Part shown: positions 33,536-43,718 of the stretch, in pieces
How the letters are laid out: every line of letters begins with the position of its first letter
Numbering within the stretch: the first letter of the stretch is position 1
NCBI GenBank assembly: GCA_038380435.1
Contig: JAWZYU010000019.1
Coordinates: 32,823,801 to 32,887,800 of the forward strand
Source: Ryuthela nishihirai
Taxonomy: Eukaryota; Arthropoda; Arachnida; Araneae; Heptathelidae
Direction: 5' to 3'
Length of the DNA stretch: 64,000 bases
Made by a program: the position numbers and the translations under genes
Notes under the pieces: generated by a model
Databases searched by the model: none
Told to the model about the DNA's origin: nothing
The model's input: only the letters and a program-made list of their open reading frames with translations

Positions 33536-34366
33536 CACTGAATAGCCAAAACATTATGAGCAGCGGGTCTTTATGCAAATCGAAGCAACTGCAGGTAAAC
33601 GACGGCGTGTGTAAGGTCATGAAACGGTATAAACAACATCTTGAGCTCTGTTAATCGGTGTTATTCTTGTTCTTCAGGTGGGGAAGGCAGTGGACTTAAG
33701 TGAGTTTGACAAAGACCAAATTGTAATGTCCAGAGCATTTCCGAGACGGCAAGGATTGTTGGATGCTTACGGTCAGCCGTGGTAAGTACCTTCAAAAAGT
33801 GATCCAAAGAGAGAAAAACCACGAACCGCCGGCAAAGTGTGGGCCGACAACGGCTCATCGTTGCTAGAGGTGAGTGAAAGCTATCCCGTATGGTATGAGC
33901 CAACAGAAGGGATACTGTGGCGCAATCGCCTATAATTTGAGTGCTGGTGACAGGTGTAATGTGTCGCAACACATAGTACATCGAACCCTGCTGAAAATGG
34001 GCTACGTAGTAACCGCAGGCAACTCCGAGTGCCTATGATAACAGTCTAAAGCGCTTACAATGGGCACTCGAACATCAAAACTTGACCTTGAATGATTGGA
34101 AGAAGATCGTCTGGTCCAATAAATCTCGTTTCCTGTTGCACCATGTGGACGGCCGCGTACGTGTGCGTCGTTTATCTGGGGAAGTTTGACACCAGCACGT
34201 GGAACAAAAACAAACTGATGGAGGAAGTGTAATGCTTTGAGCAATGTTATGCTGGGAAACCCTGGGTCCAGTCATTCATATGCAGGAAATTATGACGTCT
34301 ACCACCTACCTAAACATCATTGCAGACCAGATGCATCCTTTCATGGCAACGGTATTCCCCTCTAGT
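33536..34366 (+). mobile_element. Tc1-like transposon, 3'-truncated
   Basis: Left TIR CACTGAATAGCCAAAACATTA preceded by TA. Transposase readings in several frames match the 56-kb copy: KAVDLSEFDKDQIVM near 33685, then KKIVWSNKSRFLLHHVDG near 34105 and TTYLNIIADQMHPFMAT near 34300. In the first catalytic motif, where relatives read D-E-S-R-F, this copy has N-K-S-R-F. Frameshifts and stops abound. It breaks off at about 34366 in a complex junction, so the second and third catalytic residues are missing. Confidence 0.88.
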
Positions 34367-34402
34367 ATCCTGCTGAATCAAAACTTGACCTTGAATATTC
34401 AA
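34367..34402. other. Complex rearrangement junction
   Basis: TCCTGCTGAA (34367-34376) is the reverse complement of TTCAGCAGGA expected further on in the transposon (compare 56817). Then 20 bases, 34377-34396, repeat 34074-34093 exactly. After a few bases the D1 repeat starts. The order inverted scrap, templated copy, duplicated flank suggests template switching. Confidence 0.75.
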
Positions 34403-34583
34403 TGGCTACTCATGGCAGTGAAATATATGATATAAAGCTGAAGAAAATATTAATATAATGTTTGTGTTACAACAAAAAAAAACATCCGTTTTAAAATATA
34501 TTGTACAAATAACATATTCAGTGTAGTATTTAAAACAATATTTTTTTCATAATTTATGTAAAAAGAAACTCTTAGTTTCCAAT
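34403..34583 (+). repeat. Direct repeat D1, right copy (181 bp)
   Basis: About 99% identical to 33256-33437. It is followed by TTTCCAAATTCCAATTTTCC-like simple repeats to 34622. Confidence 0.95.
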
Positions 34584-34622
34584 TTCCAAATTCCAATTTT
34601 CCAATCCCAATTTCCAAATTCC

Positions 34623-34667
34623 AAAATTTCGATAGTGCCATCTATCGATATGCACTATCGAAATTTT
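34623..34667. repeat. 15-bp stem hairpin with CTATCGATA loop
   Basis: AAAATTTCGATAGTG pairs with CACTATCGAAATTTT. The loop CCATCTATCGATATG contains TATCGATA. Confidence 0.85.
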
Positions 34668-34929
34668 TTTACTTATATTTTTTCATGATTTCAGATTGTA
34701 TCTTGTTACTTTTACTATATATCTGTGGGAAACTCCTCCATTTGCATTGCTTTATAGGTCACAAGAGTACTAAAGCTGAGTAAAGGATACTTGGAATTCG
34801 TTCACAGTGATTAAACACATATGGGAATCACCTATCAAAGCCATCCAGTGTGTTCATTAATGTGACCACGGAATTAATATCTTGCAAACGGAGTCGAATC
34901 GTTGGTAGATAAACGAGATAATAGAGAAA

Positions 34930-36101
34930 TCTGAATATCTAGGATCTATATAGGGAAACGATCGTAAATGTCGAGGAGATGTTTACGTGTGAGAGAACCT
35001 GAGGAGATGAGTTTTGTGTAATTTTTGTGTCATAATCCGAAGATGCATAGGGGAATTATATGTATTAAAGAGAAACAGAGGGTGTGGAGATGTCTGTGAG
35101 AGAGATTCAAGTTTTGAAATGTCTGTGAGAAGATACCTGAACTCTCTTGGACAGATTGCAGATTTGATATTTGATTGGACAGATTTTTATTGTTATTTCT
35201 TGTACAATGTAGGTGTACCATCTTTTGCTCTATGTAAAATACTTAATAATTTTTCGAATTCAGAGAATGATGTTATGAAAACAGTGGTTGAAAGGAATAT
35301 ATTGTTAAAATAAAATTAATGAAATTCAACGAATTTTGTACAGTAATATTTACTAGGCCTTGATGTAGGAAAAATAAAGTGTGAGAGAGTTCACGTTTTG
35401 GAACGTGTCTGTGAGAAAGCAGAAGTTGTTTCAGGTAGAGTTTTGCAGGAGGTATATGTGAGAGAAAGGGTTCACGTTTTGGAGAAAAAGAGTAATACAA
35501 TATGAAGATTTGAGGTTGGGAAGAAAATGTTGTGTTTGACCTGAGGGAGTGAAGAATATGTATGTTTGTGACAGAAAACCTAAAAGTACGAAGAAGTATA
35601 AAAAATGTGTAAAAAATAATAAATACCCCCTCAAGCAGCTGCTTGCCACAGAGGTCTGACAGGAGCCTGTTAGTTTATATGCCAGAGTAGCAAGTCTGAG
35701 AGGATGGCAAGACCTCAGCAGAAAAACAACACGCACAACCATGCCTTATCCGGGGATCGAACCCAGGTCCCTTAGATCAGTAGCCAAGTGTGCTAACCAC
35801 TCGGTATGTATTTTAAAAAAATGGAAATTTGGGATGTGGGAGAAATGTGTGATAGAGAACTTAATTATTAGAGAGTGTGGAAAAGAAGTATGTTTGAGAA
35901 AGAGAGGACTTGAGAATGAGAATAAAATGTGCGAGAGAGGAAATCTGAGGACCTGGAATGTGGAGGAAATCTGAGGACCTGGAATGTGGAGGAAATCTCT
36001 ATGCGTGTGAGAGGGAAAAATCTACAGATATGACGATGGTGAGGTTCTACTTGCATGTTTGTGGTGAGAGAGAGAGAAAACCTAAATGTGTGGAGGATAT
36101 A
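34930..36101 (+). repeat. Minisatellite of GTGTGAGAGA-type units, part 1
   Basis: Units of about 35-60 bp built from GTGTGAGAGAG, TTCACGTTTTGGA and GAGGACCTGGAATGTGGA. A 26-bp unit is exactly repeated at 35939-35989. It is interrupted by SINE-B (35622-35804) and ends at the Tc1-like element. Confidence 0.75.
35622..35804 (-). mobile_element. SINE-B copy in minisatellite
   Basis: AAATACCCCCTCAAGCAGCT to CCAAGTGTGCTAACCACTCGG; nearly complete, head end clipped. Confidence 0.93.
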
Positions 36102-37296
36102 CATAGTCGTATCAGAATAATATGATCACCTACCTAATAATGGGAACAACCACCCTTGGCCTGATGACAGTGGCGAGACGGCGCGGCATGGATGCAATGA
36201 GGCCCTGGAAGGTTGCCAGAGACACACGTGCCCATTCGGACTCCAGCAGAGCACGGAGGCCTCGGAGATGACGTGGTTGTGGGTCACACGCCGAACCTGT
36301 CGATCCAAATGGTCCCACAAATGCTCTATGGGATTGAGGTCGCACTATTTCGCTGGCCATGGGAGAAAGGAGACATCGTTGTCATGTTCCTGGAACCAGT
36401 CACACACCACCTTAGCAACATGGCAGGGTGCAATGTCCTGTTAGTAGACACCACCACCACCAGGGTAAACGTCCAACATGAAGGAATGCATGTGATCAGA
36501 GAGGATGGACAGGTAGTTCAGAGAGGATGGATTGTCGTTCAGAAACCCATCAAGTGGTACCAGCTGTCCCAGTCATACTAGGAAAACATCCCCCAGACAT
36601 GCACACTGCGATCGCCGGCATGTATTTGACCGAAAACCGTGTCCAGGTGTTGGTTCTCATGTGTCTGACGCCGTATCCGCCACCGCCAATCACTTTTGTG
36701 GAGTAGAAACCTCGATTCATCGGAGAAGGCAACCTTTTTTCATTCTTCCACAATCCAATGATGGTAGTCCCGTGCGAACTGCAGGCGTCGTTGCCGATGG
36801 ACCTTGGAACATGGGTGCCTTTACACACCGTCGACTCCGGAGACCCATGCGTAACAGGGTTCGCTCTACTGTTATCGAGGACATGTACCTGGATGCCCCA
36901 GCGTTCATTTGAGTGGCCAATTGCTGCACAGTTGCGTGTCGATTGCTCTTTACCAGTCGATGGAGGCAACATTCTCCTCTGGGGTCGACGGCCTTTTGGG
37001 CTCCACAGTTATGACATCTAGAGCTACTCAGTGTGCCAGCTGTTCATTCTTGGTACACTCTTACTAAAGCACCTCGCGAATAGCCCAGGAAGTCTGCTGT
37101 TTCCGAGATGCTTCCACCCTTGGCGTGGTAGTCGATGATCATTCCTTTTTGAACTCGGTCAAATCAATACCTCTACCCATTGTGCTCCCGTTATGCACTA
37201 TCTCCGTGTGGTCGACCTTGTCATGTGCACTCTGTGATGCACCGGGCGGGTACACTGTGACTCCGTGGGTGGTCATATTATTCTGTTACGACTGTG
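36102..37296 (-). mobile_element. Tc1-like transposon, 1195 bp, both TIRs, inactive
   Basis: TIRs CATAGTCGTATCAGAATAAT (left) and CACAGTCGTAACAGAATAAT (right, reverse), each flanked by TA. Minus-strand readings give a decayed transposase: VAFSDESRFLLHKSDWR region near 36720, QDIAPCHVAKVVCDWFQEHD near 36440-36385, then DLNPIEHLWDHLDRQVRRV near 36330-36290. From the D of QDIAPCH to the E of NPIEH there are 36 intervening residues, so DD36E spacing. Stops and frameshifts break the frame. It is inserted in a minisatellite that continues at 37310. Confidence 0.93.
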
Positions 37297-37299
37297 TAT

Positions 37300-37460
37300 G
37301 TATGTGGCAGAAAAGACACCAGAGTGCAATGGACCTGAGAGTGTGAGAGAGAAACCTTGAGGACCTGATGATGTGGAAGAGATGTATGTGTGAAAGACAG
37401 ACGGAAAAATGTTGGAACTTTCATGTGTATTTGTGAGAGAGAGGGAGGGGGGAATATTGA
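37300..37460 (+). repeat. Minisatellite of GTGTGAGAGA-type units, part 2
   Basis: GAGTGTGAGAGAGAAACC, GAGGACCTGATGATGTGG and TTTGTGAGAGAGAGGG continue the array interrupted by the Tc1-like element. Confidence 0.75.
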
Positions 37461-37828
37461 CACAAGTGGAATAAATGAAGCATATAAGACAATGGTAAAA
37501 GTAAAAGACAGCAGTAGGACCATTTTTTAGATATATTTTTATTTATCATCATCTCAAATAATACTGAGAGATGACCTTTGACCACAAAGATAATAGCTTA
37601 TCCACAGGAAATATAGATGAGCATTATTTTCATACAAAAAGTGTTACTACAGTAGTATATACATAGAATATTATGACAGTATCTCCTACATCGAAATAAA
37701 ACAATTCAGGTGTTCGATAATGAAACTGAGCACAAAAAATTAACAAATTTTGCGAAAAAGAAACATGGTAACACAAAAATTAAGAAAAATAAGATTAGCC
37801 AAAATATTGCCATTATCTCAGTGGAATA
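37460..37828. other. AT-rich DNA, nothing assigned
   Basis: No repeats or coding signal seen. Confidence 0.4.
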
Positions 37829-37839
37829 GGAATCCATGA

Positions 37840-38126
37840 GTTTGGTTGGGTAGTTTTACCTCTGAGCGGCACTTTTTTGCACACCATGGGCTAAATGGCC
37901 AGGTCACATGGACCCCGAAAGCTCAGATAAGTTTTGAGGAGGGGACCCACTGGAACAGCTGTTGGGAGACAGATGGTAGCCTCCTGTCAAGGCCATCCAC
38001 CTTGTTCTTTAACGTGCACATGGTATTGCTCTCCCGCACACGGGGTCAAGGCTTAACGTCCCATCCGACGGACGGTGGTATTTCCAAACCCATCGATGTT
38101 CCCTACTGACCGTGGGCAGGGCGGGG
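37840..38126 (-). mobile_element. SINE-A, headless copy with 11-bp TSD
   Basis: GGAATCCATGA at 37829-37839 and 38125-38135. In element sense the copy begins near TTCCCCGCCCTGCCC, so the tRNA head is absent. The two terminal G overlap the element, so the boundary is uncertain by 2 nt. Confidence 0.94.
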
Positions 38127-38140
38127 AATCCATGATCTGT

Positions 38141-38545
38141 ATAGTATAAAGTCATGAAAGAAAGTTTCATATTGCGAAGATGATAACATAGGAAATAGGC
38201 AAGAAAGTTTGAAATCGGGGAATGATCGCACAAGAAACAAGCAAGAAAGTTTTAAATCGGGAGGATGATCACCAAGGAAATAGGCAAGAAAGTTTTAAAA
38301 CGGGGATGATCACCAAGGAAATAGGCAAGAAAGTTTTAAAACGGGGATGATCACACAGGAAATAGGCAAGAAAGTTTTAAATCAGGAGATAATGATTCAC
38401 ATAAGAAAGAAAACATAATGGATTGATAGGATGATCACACAAGAAAGAGAACTTTCTAGATTTATACGATGATCACACAAGTAATTGACTAGGATATTTC
38501 AGATCAAGGAGGAAAAAAAACACAAGAAAGAAATAGGAATGTACT
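38141..38545 (+). repeat. Minisatellite GATGATCAC type, array 1
   Basis: Units of about 40-48 bp such as GGCAAGAAAGTTTTAAAACG plus GGGATGATCACCAAGGAAAT; about nine units, the inner two almost identical. Confidence 0.9.
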
Positions 38546-38549
38546 AGAC

Positions 38550-39620
38550 CTGGGAAAAACCTAGCCTGGGAAAACTATGTCAATTCATCGCAGCGTCAAT
38601 TATCATCGCAGTGACATCAATTTATCGCTACCTAAATTCATCGCAACGTTAGTTTATCAAGGCATATAGTTCATTGCAGTGATAGAGCTAGATTTTATTT
38701 ACTTCTACATCTGTACTCAAATGAACTGTCTTTTGATAATTATTTAATTCTGTCTTTAAGAAATTAATTAAAACTTAAATGACAAGTTAATTTAAAAAGT
38801 TAAATTTAGAAGTTTGCGTAATAAATATTTCAATATTAGGCAATTATGAATTACTTTTGGGAAAGATAGTTAAATATTCCAGCTTCCGTAACTCTTTAAA
38901 TACTGAACGAATAATGTTGAAAATCGATATTGAAGTAGATTTGATTATGATTTTTAATATATTTTCAATCCCATTTTCCTCTTAAATGCATAAATTAAAA
39001 GCTAAAAAGCTTTCATGTTGAGATAACATGAATTTTAGAACCATTTACTTAAAATCTACCAAAACGGAAAATTTCTATGTCAGCTCAATCAATTGGAATC
39101 TAAAATCAAGAGCTCTATAACTTTAAAAATATGCATTTAATGAAAAAATGTGACTGAAGATAAATTAAAGATCATAATTGATTCTATTTAAAACTCAATT
39201 TTTAATAATATTCGTTGAATATTTAAAGAGTTACGAAAGCAGAAATATTTAATAATAAACTATCTTTCACAAAAGTCATTCAAAATTGCCTGCTGTTGAA
39301 ATAATCATTGCACAAACTTTTCACACGCATATTTTATTAAATGTTTTGAAACAATACTTGTTATTTAAGTTTTAATTATTTTCCGAAGGAAATTCTTTTG
39401 ACGCATGTTTTACCCCTCAAAGATAAAATTAAATGTCTATAAGTTGAGGACAGATGTAGAAAGTGAATAAAATCCTATCTCTATCACTACGATGAACTGA
39501 TGCTTCGATCAACTGACGCTGCGATGAACTGATGTCATAATGAATTGACGCTGAGATGAATTGATGCCGTAATGAATTGACGCTGAGATGACGTCGTGAT
39601 GAATTCACGCTGCGATGAAT
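38550..39620. other. AT-rich DNA with old element pieces
   Basis: AATGAAAAAATGTGACTGAA and ATTCGTTGAATATTTAAAGA at 39130-39250 resemble an arm of the 765-bp snap-back element. CATCGCAGTG/GATGAACTGA-type short repeats (38580-38690, 39480-39630) look like decayed tandem repeats. Confidence 0.45.
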
Positions 39621-39622
39621 TG

Positions 39623-39890
39623 ACGGGACATCGGACTGCTCTAGTGAATAATTTCCTTGAAAATGAAGACATCCAACTTATGCCATGGCCAGCATATTCG
39701 CCGGACTTGTGACATGTGTGGGATGCAATAGGAGACTGCATTTCAGCTCATCAACTTCCTTCCGGAACTCTCTTTGCGTTCTGATCTGCCCTTGTACAGG
39801 AGTGGGATTTAATTCTGCAGGACCTTCTTACTACGCTCGTCAAAAGCATGTAACGTCGATGTCACACTTATATCGCTGTCAGTGGTCATC
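39623..39890 (+). pseudogene. Tc1-like transposase 3' fragment
   Basis: One frame reads HRTALVNNFLENEDIQLMPW, PAYSPDL, stop, HVWDAIGDCISAHQLPSG, then SALVQEWDLILQDLLTTLV and RRCHTYIAVSGHQTTY. This matches the C-terminal half of Tc1-like transposases. The catalytic-glutamate motif after PDL (usually NPIE) is missing and replaced by a stop. No TIR found. Confidence 0.8.
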
Positions 39891-40181
39891 AGACAACTTA
39901 CTGAACTCTCGTGCATGAGAGAATGTGTCTCCAGGCAACGTTTCCAATTGACACTCTATTGAACTACAGTGCATTTCTCCAGTTTATCCTGTATTTTTTT
40001 GTCAGTTATATCGGGCATTTGTTTCTTCCTTCAACATTTCATCTGCACTATATCGCTCATGTTATTGATTCTATCGTCTCGTATTTTTCATTTTATCCAT
40101 TTTGTAAGCTATGCTTTCTTTTAGACGTCAGTGAAAGTTAAATTTATAAAATGAGAAAAAAACGTATAAAAATAAAATAAA

Positions 40182-40380
40182 AATAAATACCCACTCAATC
40201 AGCTGCTTGCCACAGAGATCTGACAGGAGCCTGTCAGTTTATATGCCATAGTAGAAGTTCTGTGAGGATGGCAGGACCTCAGCAGAAAAACGACACATAC
40301 ATCCATGCCTTATCCGGGGCTCGAACCCAGGTCCCTTAGACCAGTAGGCAAGCGCGCTAACCATTCGGCCATGGGACGGC
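40182..40380 (-). mobile_element. SINE-B, full length
   Basis: AAATAAATACCCACTCAATC to GGCCATGGGACGGC; all segments present, including B box (GGGCTCGAACCC in reverse). Confidence 0.95.
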
Positions 40381-40602
40381 TAAAGAACGTATGGAGGATA
40401 AAAAGTTCAACTTCGGAGAAGCGTATTCTCATTAAAATAATTAACTTTAATAAAATTATATTCTTTATGTTTCACTTTTCTTTTTCTTTTTTTTTTTTGT
40501 TTTTCATTATATGTTGTTGATTATAATTGTTTGGCACCCCGGCATTCCATTTCAGTTTTCTATGCGGCTCTTCAGTTAAAATGTTTACCTAAACCTGTAC
40601 TA

Positions 40603-40860
40603 GACCGAGAGGATGATCACAAAAGAAATAGACAGGAAAGGTGTAGATTGACAGGATGATCACACAAGAAATAGACGAAGAAAATTTCACATCCAGGAGG
40701 AAGCGCACAAAAGATATAAACAGGTAAGATCTAAAGGATGATCGCAGAAGAAATAGACAGGAAAATTTCGAGATTGAAAGGATGATCGCACAAGAAATAG
40801 ATATGAAAATTCTATATTGAGAGGAAGAACACAGAAGAAATGGATGGAGAACATTAAAGA
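40603..40860 (+). repeat. Minisatellite GATGATCAC type, array 2
   Basis: Units such as GAGAGGATGATCACAAAAGA plus AATAGACAGGAAAG, the same family as 38141-38545 but more diverged, about six units. Confidence 0.85.
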
Positions 40861-41008
40861 GGATATGCATGAAACAAGCGTAAAAAGGGATAAACAAATT
40901 ATAAGAAATTCTAAGTCTATCAAATTATGCTTCTTATGCTCTGTTATGAATAGACTTAGATTATTGATGTAGCAAACATCAATAGAAATATGCTAAAAAT
41001 AAATTAAT

Positions 41009-41503
41009 TCTCAAGCAGGTGCTTGCCACAGAAGTCTCATATGAGCTTTTCGGCAAAACACGACGTAGAGTTCTGTGAGGAAATATAGACTTCATAAGGA
41101 AGATAACATCATAGTACAAATAGAAACTCTATGCTTTATCCAGGGCAAAGTCCATAAAATATTAATTTTGAATTTTACACTTGTTGATGATTTTTACATG
41201 AGCCATATACATCCATTGTTAATTTTTGCCATATACGATTTTTAGTTCTTTCTAAACCCGGGTTTTTATATCTATCTTTTAATAAACTTTTCTTTATTAC
41301 TATGTCCTATACTATTCCGTTGCTTTCCTGTTCTTTAAATGTTAATTTTAACTTGGTTGGGGGTTAGACGTCTTTCATCTTTTTATTTAACATTGTTTGG
41401 CTCTTACACCATAAAACCCCAAATAACCAAACTTTATCTGGGGCCAGAAACTGAGTCTCTTTGATCAGTAGACAAGCAGGCTAATCACTCGGTCACTGTG
41501 ACG
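41009..41503 (-). mobile_element. SINE-B split by a 285-bp insertion
   Basis: The copy runs 41009-41146 and resumes 41432-41503 (GATCAGTAGACAAGCAGGCTA). The target CTTTATCCAGGGC is duplicated as CTTTATCTGGGGC at the far side. Confidence 0.88.
41147..41431. mobile_element. Unclassified 285-bp insertion with 13-bp TSD
   Basis: Bounded by CTTTATCCAGGGC (41134-41146) and CTTTATCTGGGGC (41432-41444), 11 of 13 matching. No TIR. The interior is AT-rich with ACCCGGGTTTTTATATC and a right end of CCAAATAACCAAA. TSD length suggests retroposition. No A/B boxes seen. Confidence 0.65.
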
Positions 41504-41514
41504 ATAAAAATGTA

Positions 41515-42345
41515 TTACAGAATAAGTTTGATTGTTTAACTTCTGATCAAATTGCTGATCTCAAGGACCTCAAGGCTCAGATAAAGTTCAGGAAGAGGAT
41601 TCACTGAACAGCTGTTAAGAAACAGATGGAAGTCTCCCCGTCAAATCCATCCAGCTTGCATTTTAAGATACATTAGGTATGGCTCTTCTGTACACGGAAA
41701 AACTGCTTCAACGTCCATCTGAAGGACAGCGCTTTTCCAAGTCCAATGGTATCCCTTTTCAGTGTCGTCATTAGGGTTGGTTTCACCCAGTGCGATAACC
41801 CCATGTACTCTTCCCGTACCAGACCATACAGGATCCTTAGTAATTTTTTTTTTTTTGTGTACTAATGTTACTCGTAAATCGTAATTCCCGTATATCACTA
41901 AATGTAATGGCAATAGTAGTAACATGAAACGACTAACAAAATTAAAATACACCTTTAAATTATAATATCATACGCACAGCCTAAATGTATTTACATTTAC
42001 ATATTTTCATGTGGTACGCATGCGCATTAGATAGTTCAAAAGGTAAATTAGCATAGAGTTTTAGCCTTGTAGGTATTTGGATAGAGTACACGTAAGCTGG
42101 GCTTACGAAAAATGCTTTGTGGTTATAACTAACTACAGGGATTTGTTTTTTAAATAATAAATTTCTGCTGAAATCCGTGTTATAGACGGTCATTTTGGCG
42201 TCACCCCCTCTGATAGGTCCGCACTCCCTTCATGACGCCACTATCCCTTTTCCCGCAGAGGACAAAACGGGAGTTAGTGGGGACTCGAACTGGGAACAGC
42301 AGATATCGAACCTAGCACCGTACCAACTAAGTCAACCACCTCCCT
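41515..42345 (-). mobile_element. SINE-A split by a 481-bp insertion
   Basis: SINE-A 3' part at 41521-41760 and head part at 42243-42345 (ACTCGAACTGGGAACAGC; CCAACTAAGTC). The two halves are continuous once the insert and one TSD are removed. Confidence 0.85.
41761..42241. mobile_element. DNA-element-like insertion with short TIRs, 481 bp
   Basis: Ends AGTGTCGTCATTAGGG and, inverted, AGTGGCGTCATGAAGGG. TATCCCTTTTC is duplicated at 41750-41760 and 42242-42252. TIR plus a 9-11 bp TSD suggests a cut-and-paste element, but the superfamily is not clear. The interior 103-codon minus frame is not recognisable. Confidence 0.7.
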
Positions 42346-42359
42346 ACAGAATTAGAAAA

Positions 42360-42560
42360 TGCAAATAGAAATAGATTACAGAACTGATAAATAATATAAT
42401 AAAAATATCACTGAAGAACAAAAGACAGTACTAGGAATAAATTATTATTCATATCATAAAAAAATTAGAAAAAATATTAAAAAAATAAAGTAGCTTCTAT
42501 AAATATATACACTATAAACATTTTTTTTTAAATGAAGGTAAAATTTCCATTTACTACTGT
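42360..42560. other. A-rich DNA, nothing assigned
   Basis: Low-complexity AT-rich sequence. Confidence 0.4.
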
Positions 42561-42599
42561 TTTACAGCCCGAACTCAAGTCCACAAAAATAAGCGTTTT

Positions 42600-42965
42600 C
42601 AAATGATCCACTGTTGGGTTAATCCAGCATCCCCAGTGACACTCGATTAATATCAAAGGCGCATTTCCGACCTCCAACCTGTTGTGTCTGCAGACGAGCT
42701 GACAGGCATTTGAGCATGTGCCACGCAAAGTGATTTGTTGGCTTGTTTACAAGACTTCCTCCCGTGGGGTATTTAGCACGCTCCACGTGACCATTGGCCG
42801 CGTGCGGACACAATCAGAAGGTGGCCCTTCGTGTGGTCGACATGATTGATGACAACATCCCAAAACTCCTTTGCTCGCTCGCTGACAAGGGTTTGTGTTC
42901 GCACACGTAACTGATGATGTTTCCCAGTTCCATCTCGTTCTCTCTCTCTTCTTCCTGGGCTCTAT
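42600..42965. promoter_or_regulatory. Candidate regulatory island
   Basis: Unique, GC-richer stretch with several words matching well-known factor sites: TTAATCC (42619), ATCAAAGG (42652, TCF-like), TTGTTTAC (42743, forkhead-like), CACGTG (42784), TGATTGATGA (42843, Pbx/Hox-like). Single matches are cheap. Only the clustering in otherwise TE-filled DNA is suggestive. Confidence 0.25.
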
Positions 42966-42969
42966 CTCC

Positions 42970-43285
42970 ATTTCCTCCCAATCTTCCTAAATTAGGAAAT
43001 AGTCACTCTTTTATCTCCCAGAAGACGGAGAGTTTTCATGAGATCAGGAAGCAATCAGGAGAGAGATCATCAACGATGTGATTTGACTACAGGAGTCAGA
43101 AATTGATTGTCTCCTAACTCTGGACAATTGTATCGAATGGTCTGTTCTCAGAAGGGATTAAAAGACAACTTGTGATTAGCAGCAATACAAAACTGGCCTT
43201 TTTCCTTATATATTTCATATGAAAAGTGGTCAATGAAAAAAAAATAACAGGATCGTATATTTATCAATATGTTTTCCCTCTTACC
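42970..43285. other. Unique DNA, nothing assigned
   Basis: No TE ends and no coding signal. Confidence 0.4.
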
Positions 43286-43290
43286 TTATG

Positions 43291-43455
43291 CATACAACGG
43301 CTAAATAGACAAGTCATAAGAACCCCGAGGGCTCAGAGAAGATAGGAAGAAGGAGACCCATTGGAAAGGGTCCTTGGAGCCGTCCCATACGACGGACGGC
43401 GGCCTTTCCAAACCCAGTAGTGTCCCTTTTCTGATCGAGGTCAGAGTGGTAGCTT
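43291..43455 (-). mobile_element. SINE-A with large internal deletion
   Basis: Jumps from GAGACCCATTGGAAAGGG to GTCCCATACGACGGACGG; the head is absent. Confidence 0.82.
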
Positions 43456-43718
43456 CAAACTTCTTATTTCGAATTTCGTGACATTTGGTAAAATTACTTT
43501 TTTTAACTCAATTATTTAATAAAATATAGCCCTTTGAAATATGGATAGTCTTTTATAATGACCCTGTACTTGGATGTTAATTTCAATTGATACAGCGAAC
43601 CTGATTATTGCTTTAGGAGCATTTCTTTACCTGATAGAACCTTTATAAATTTCACTGATTTTTCTCCATCTTGCATGTAGAATACATATCCAACAGTCAG
43701 ATTTCTTGGTTACAGATA

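Noticed and set aside
36213..36581. 122-codon plus-strand frame
   Set aside because: Antisense of the Tc1-like transposase remnant on the minus strand.
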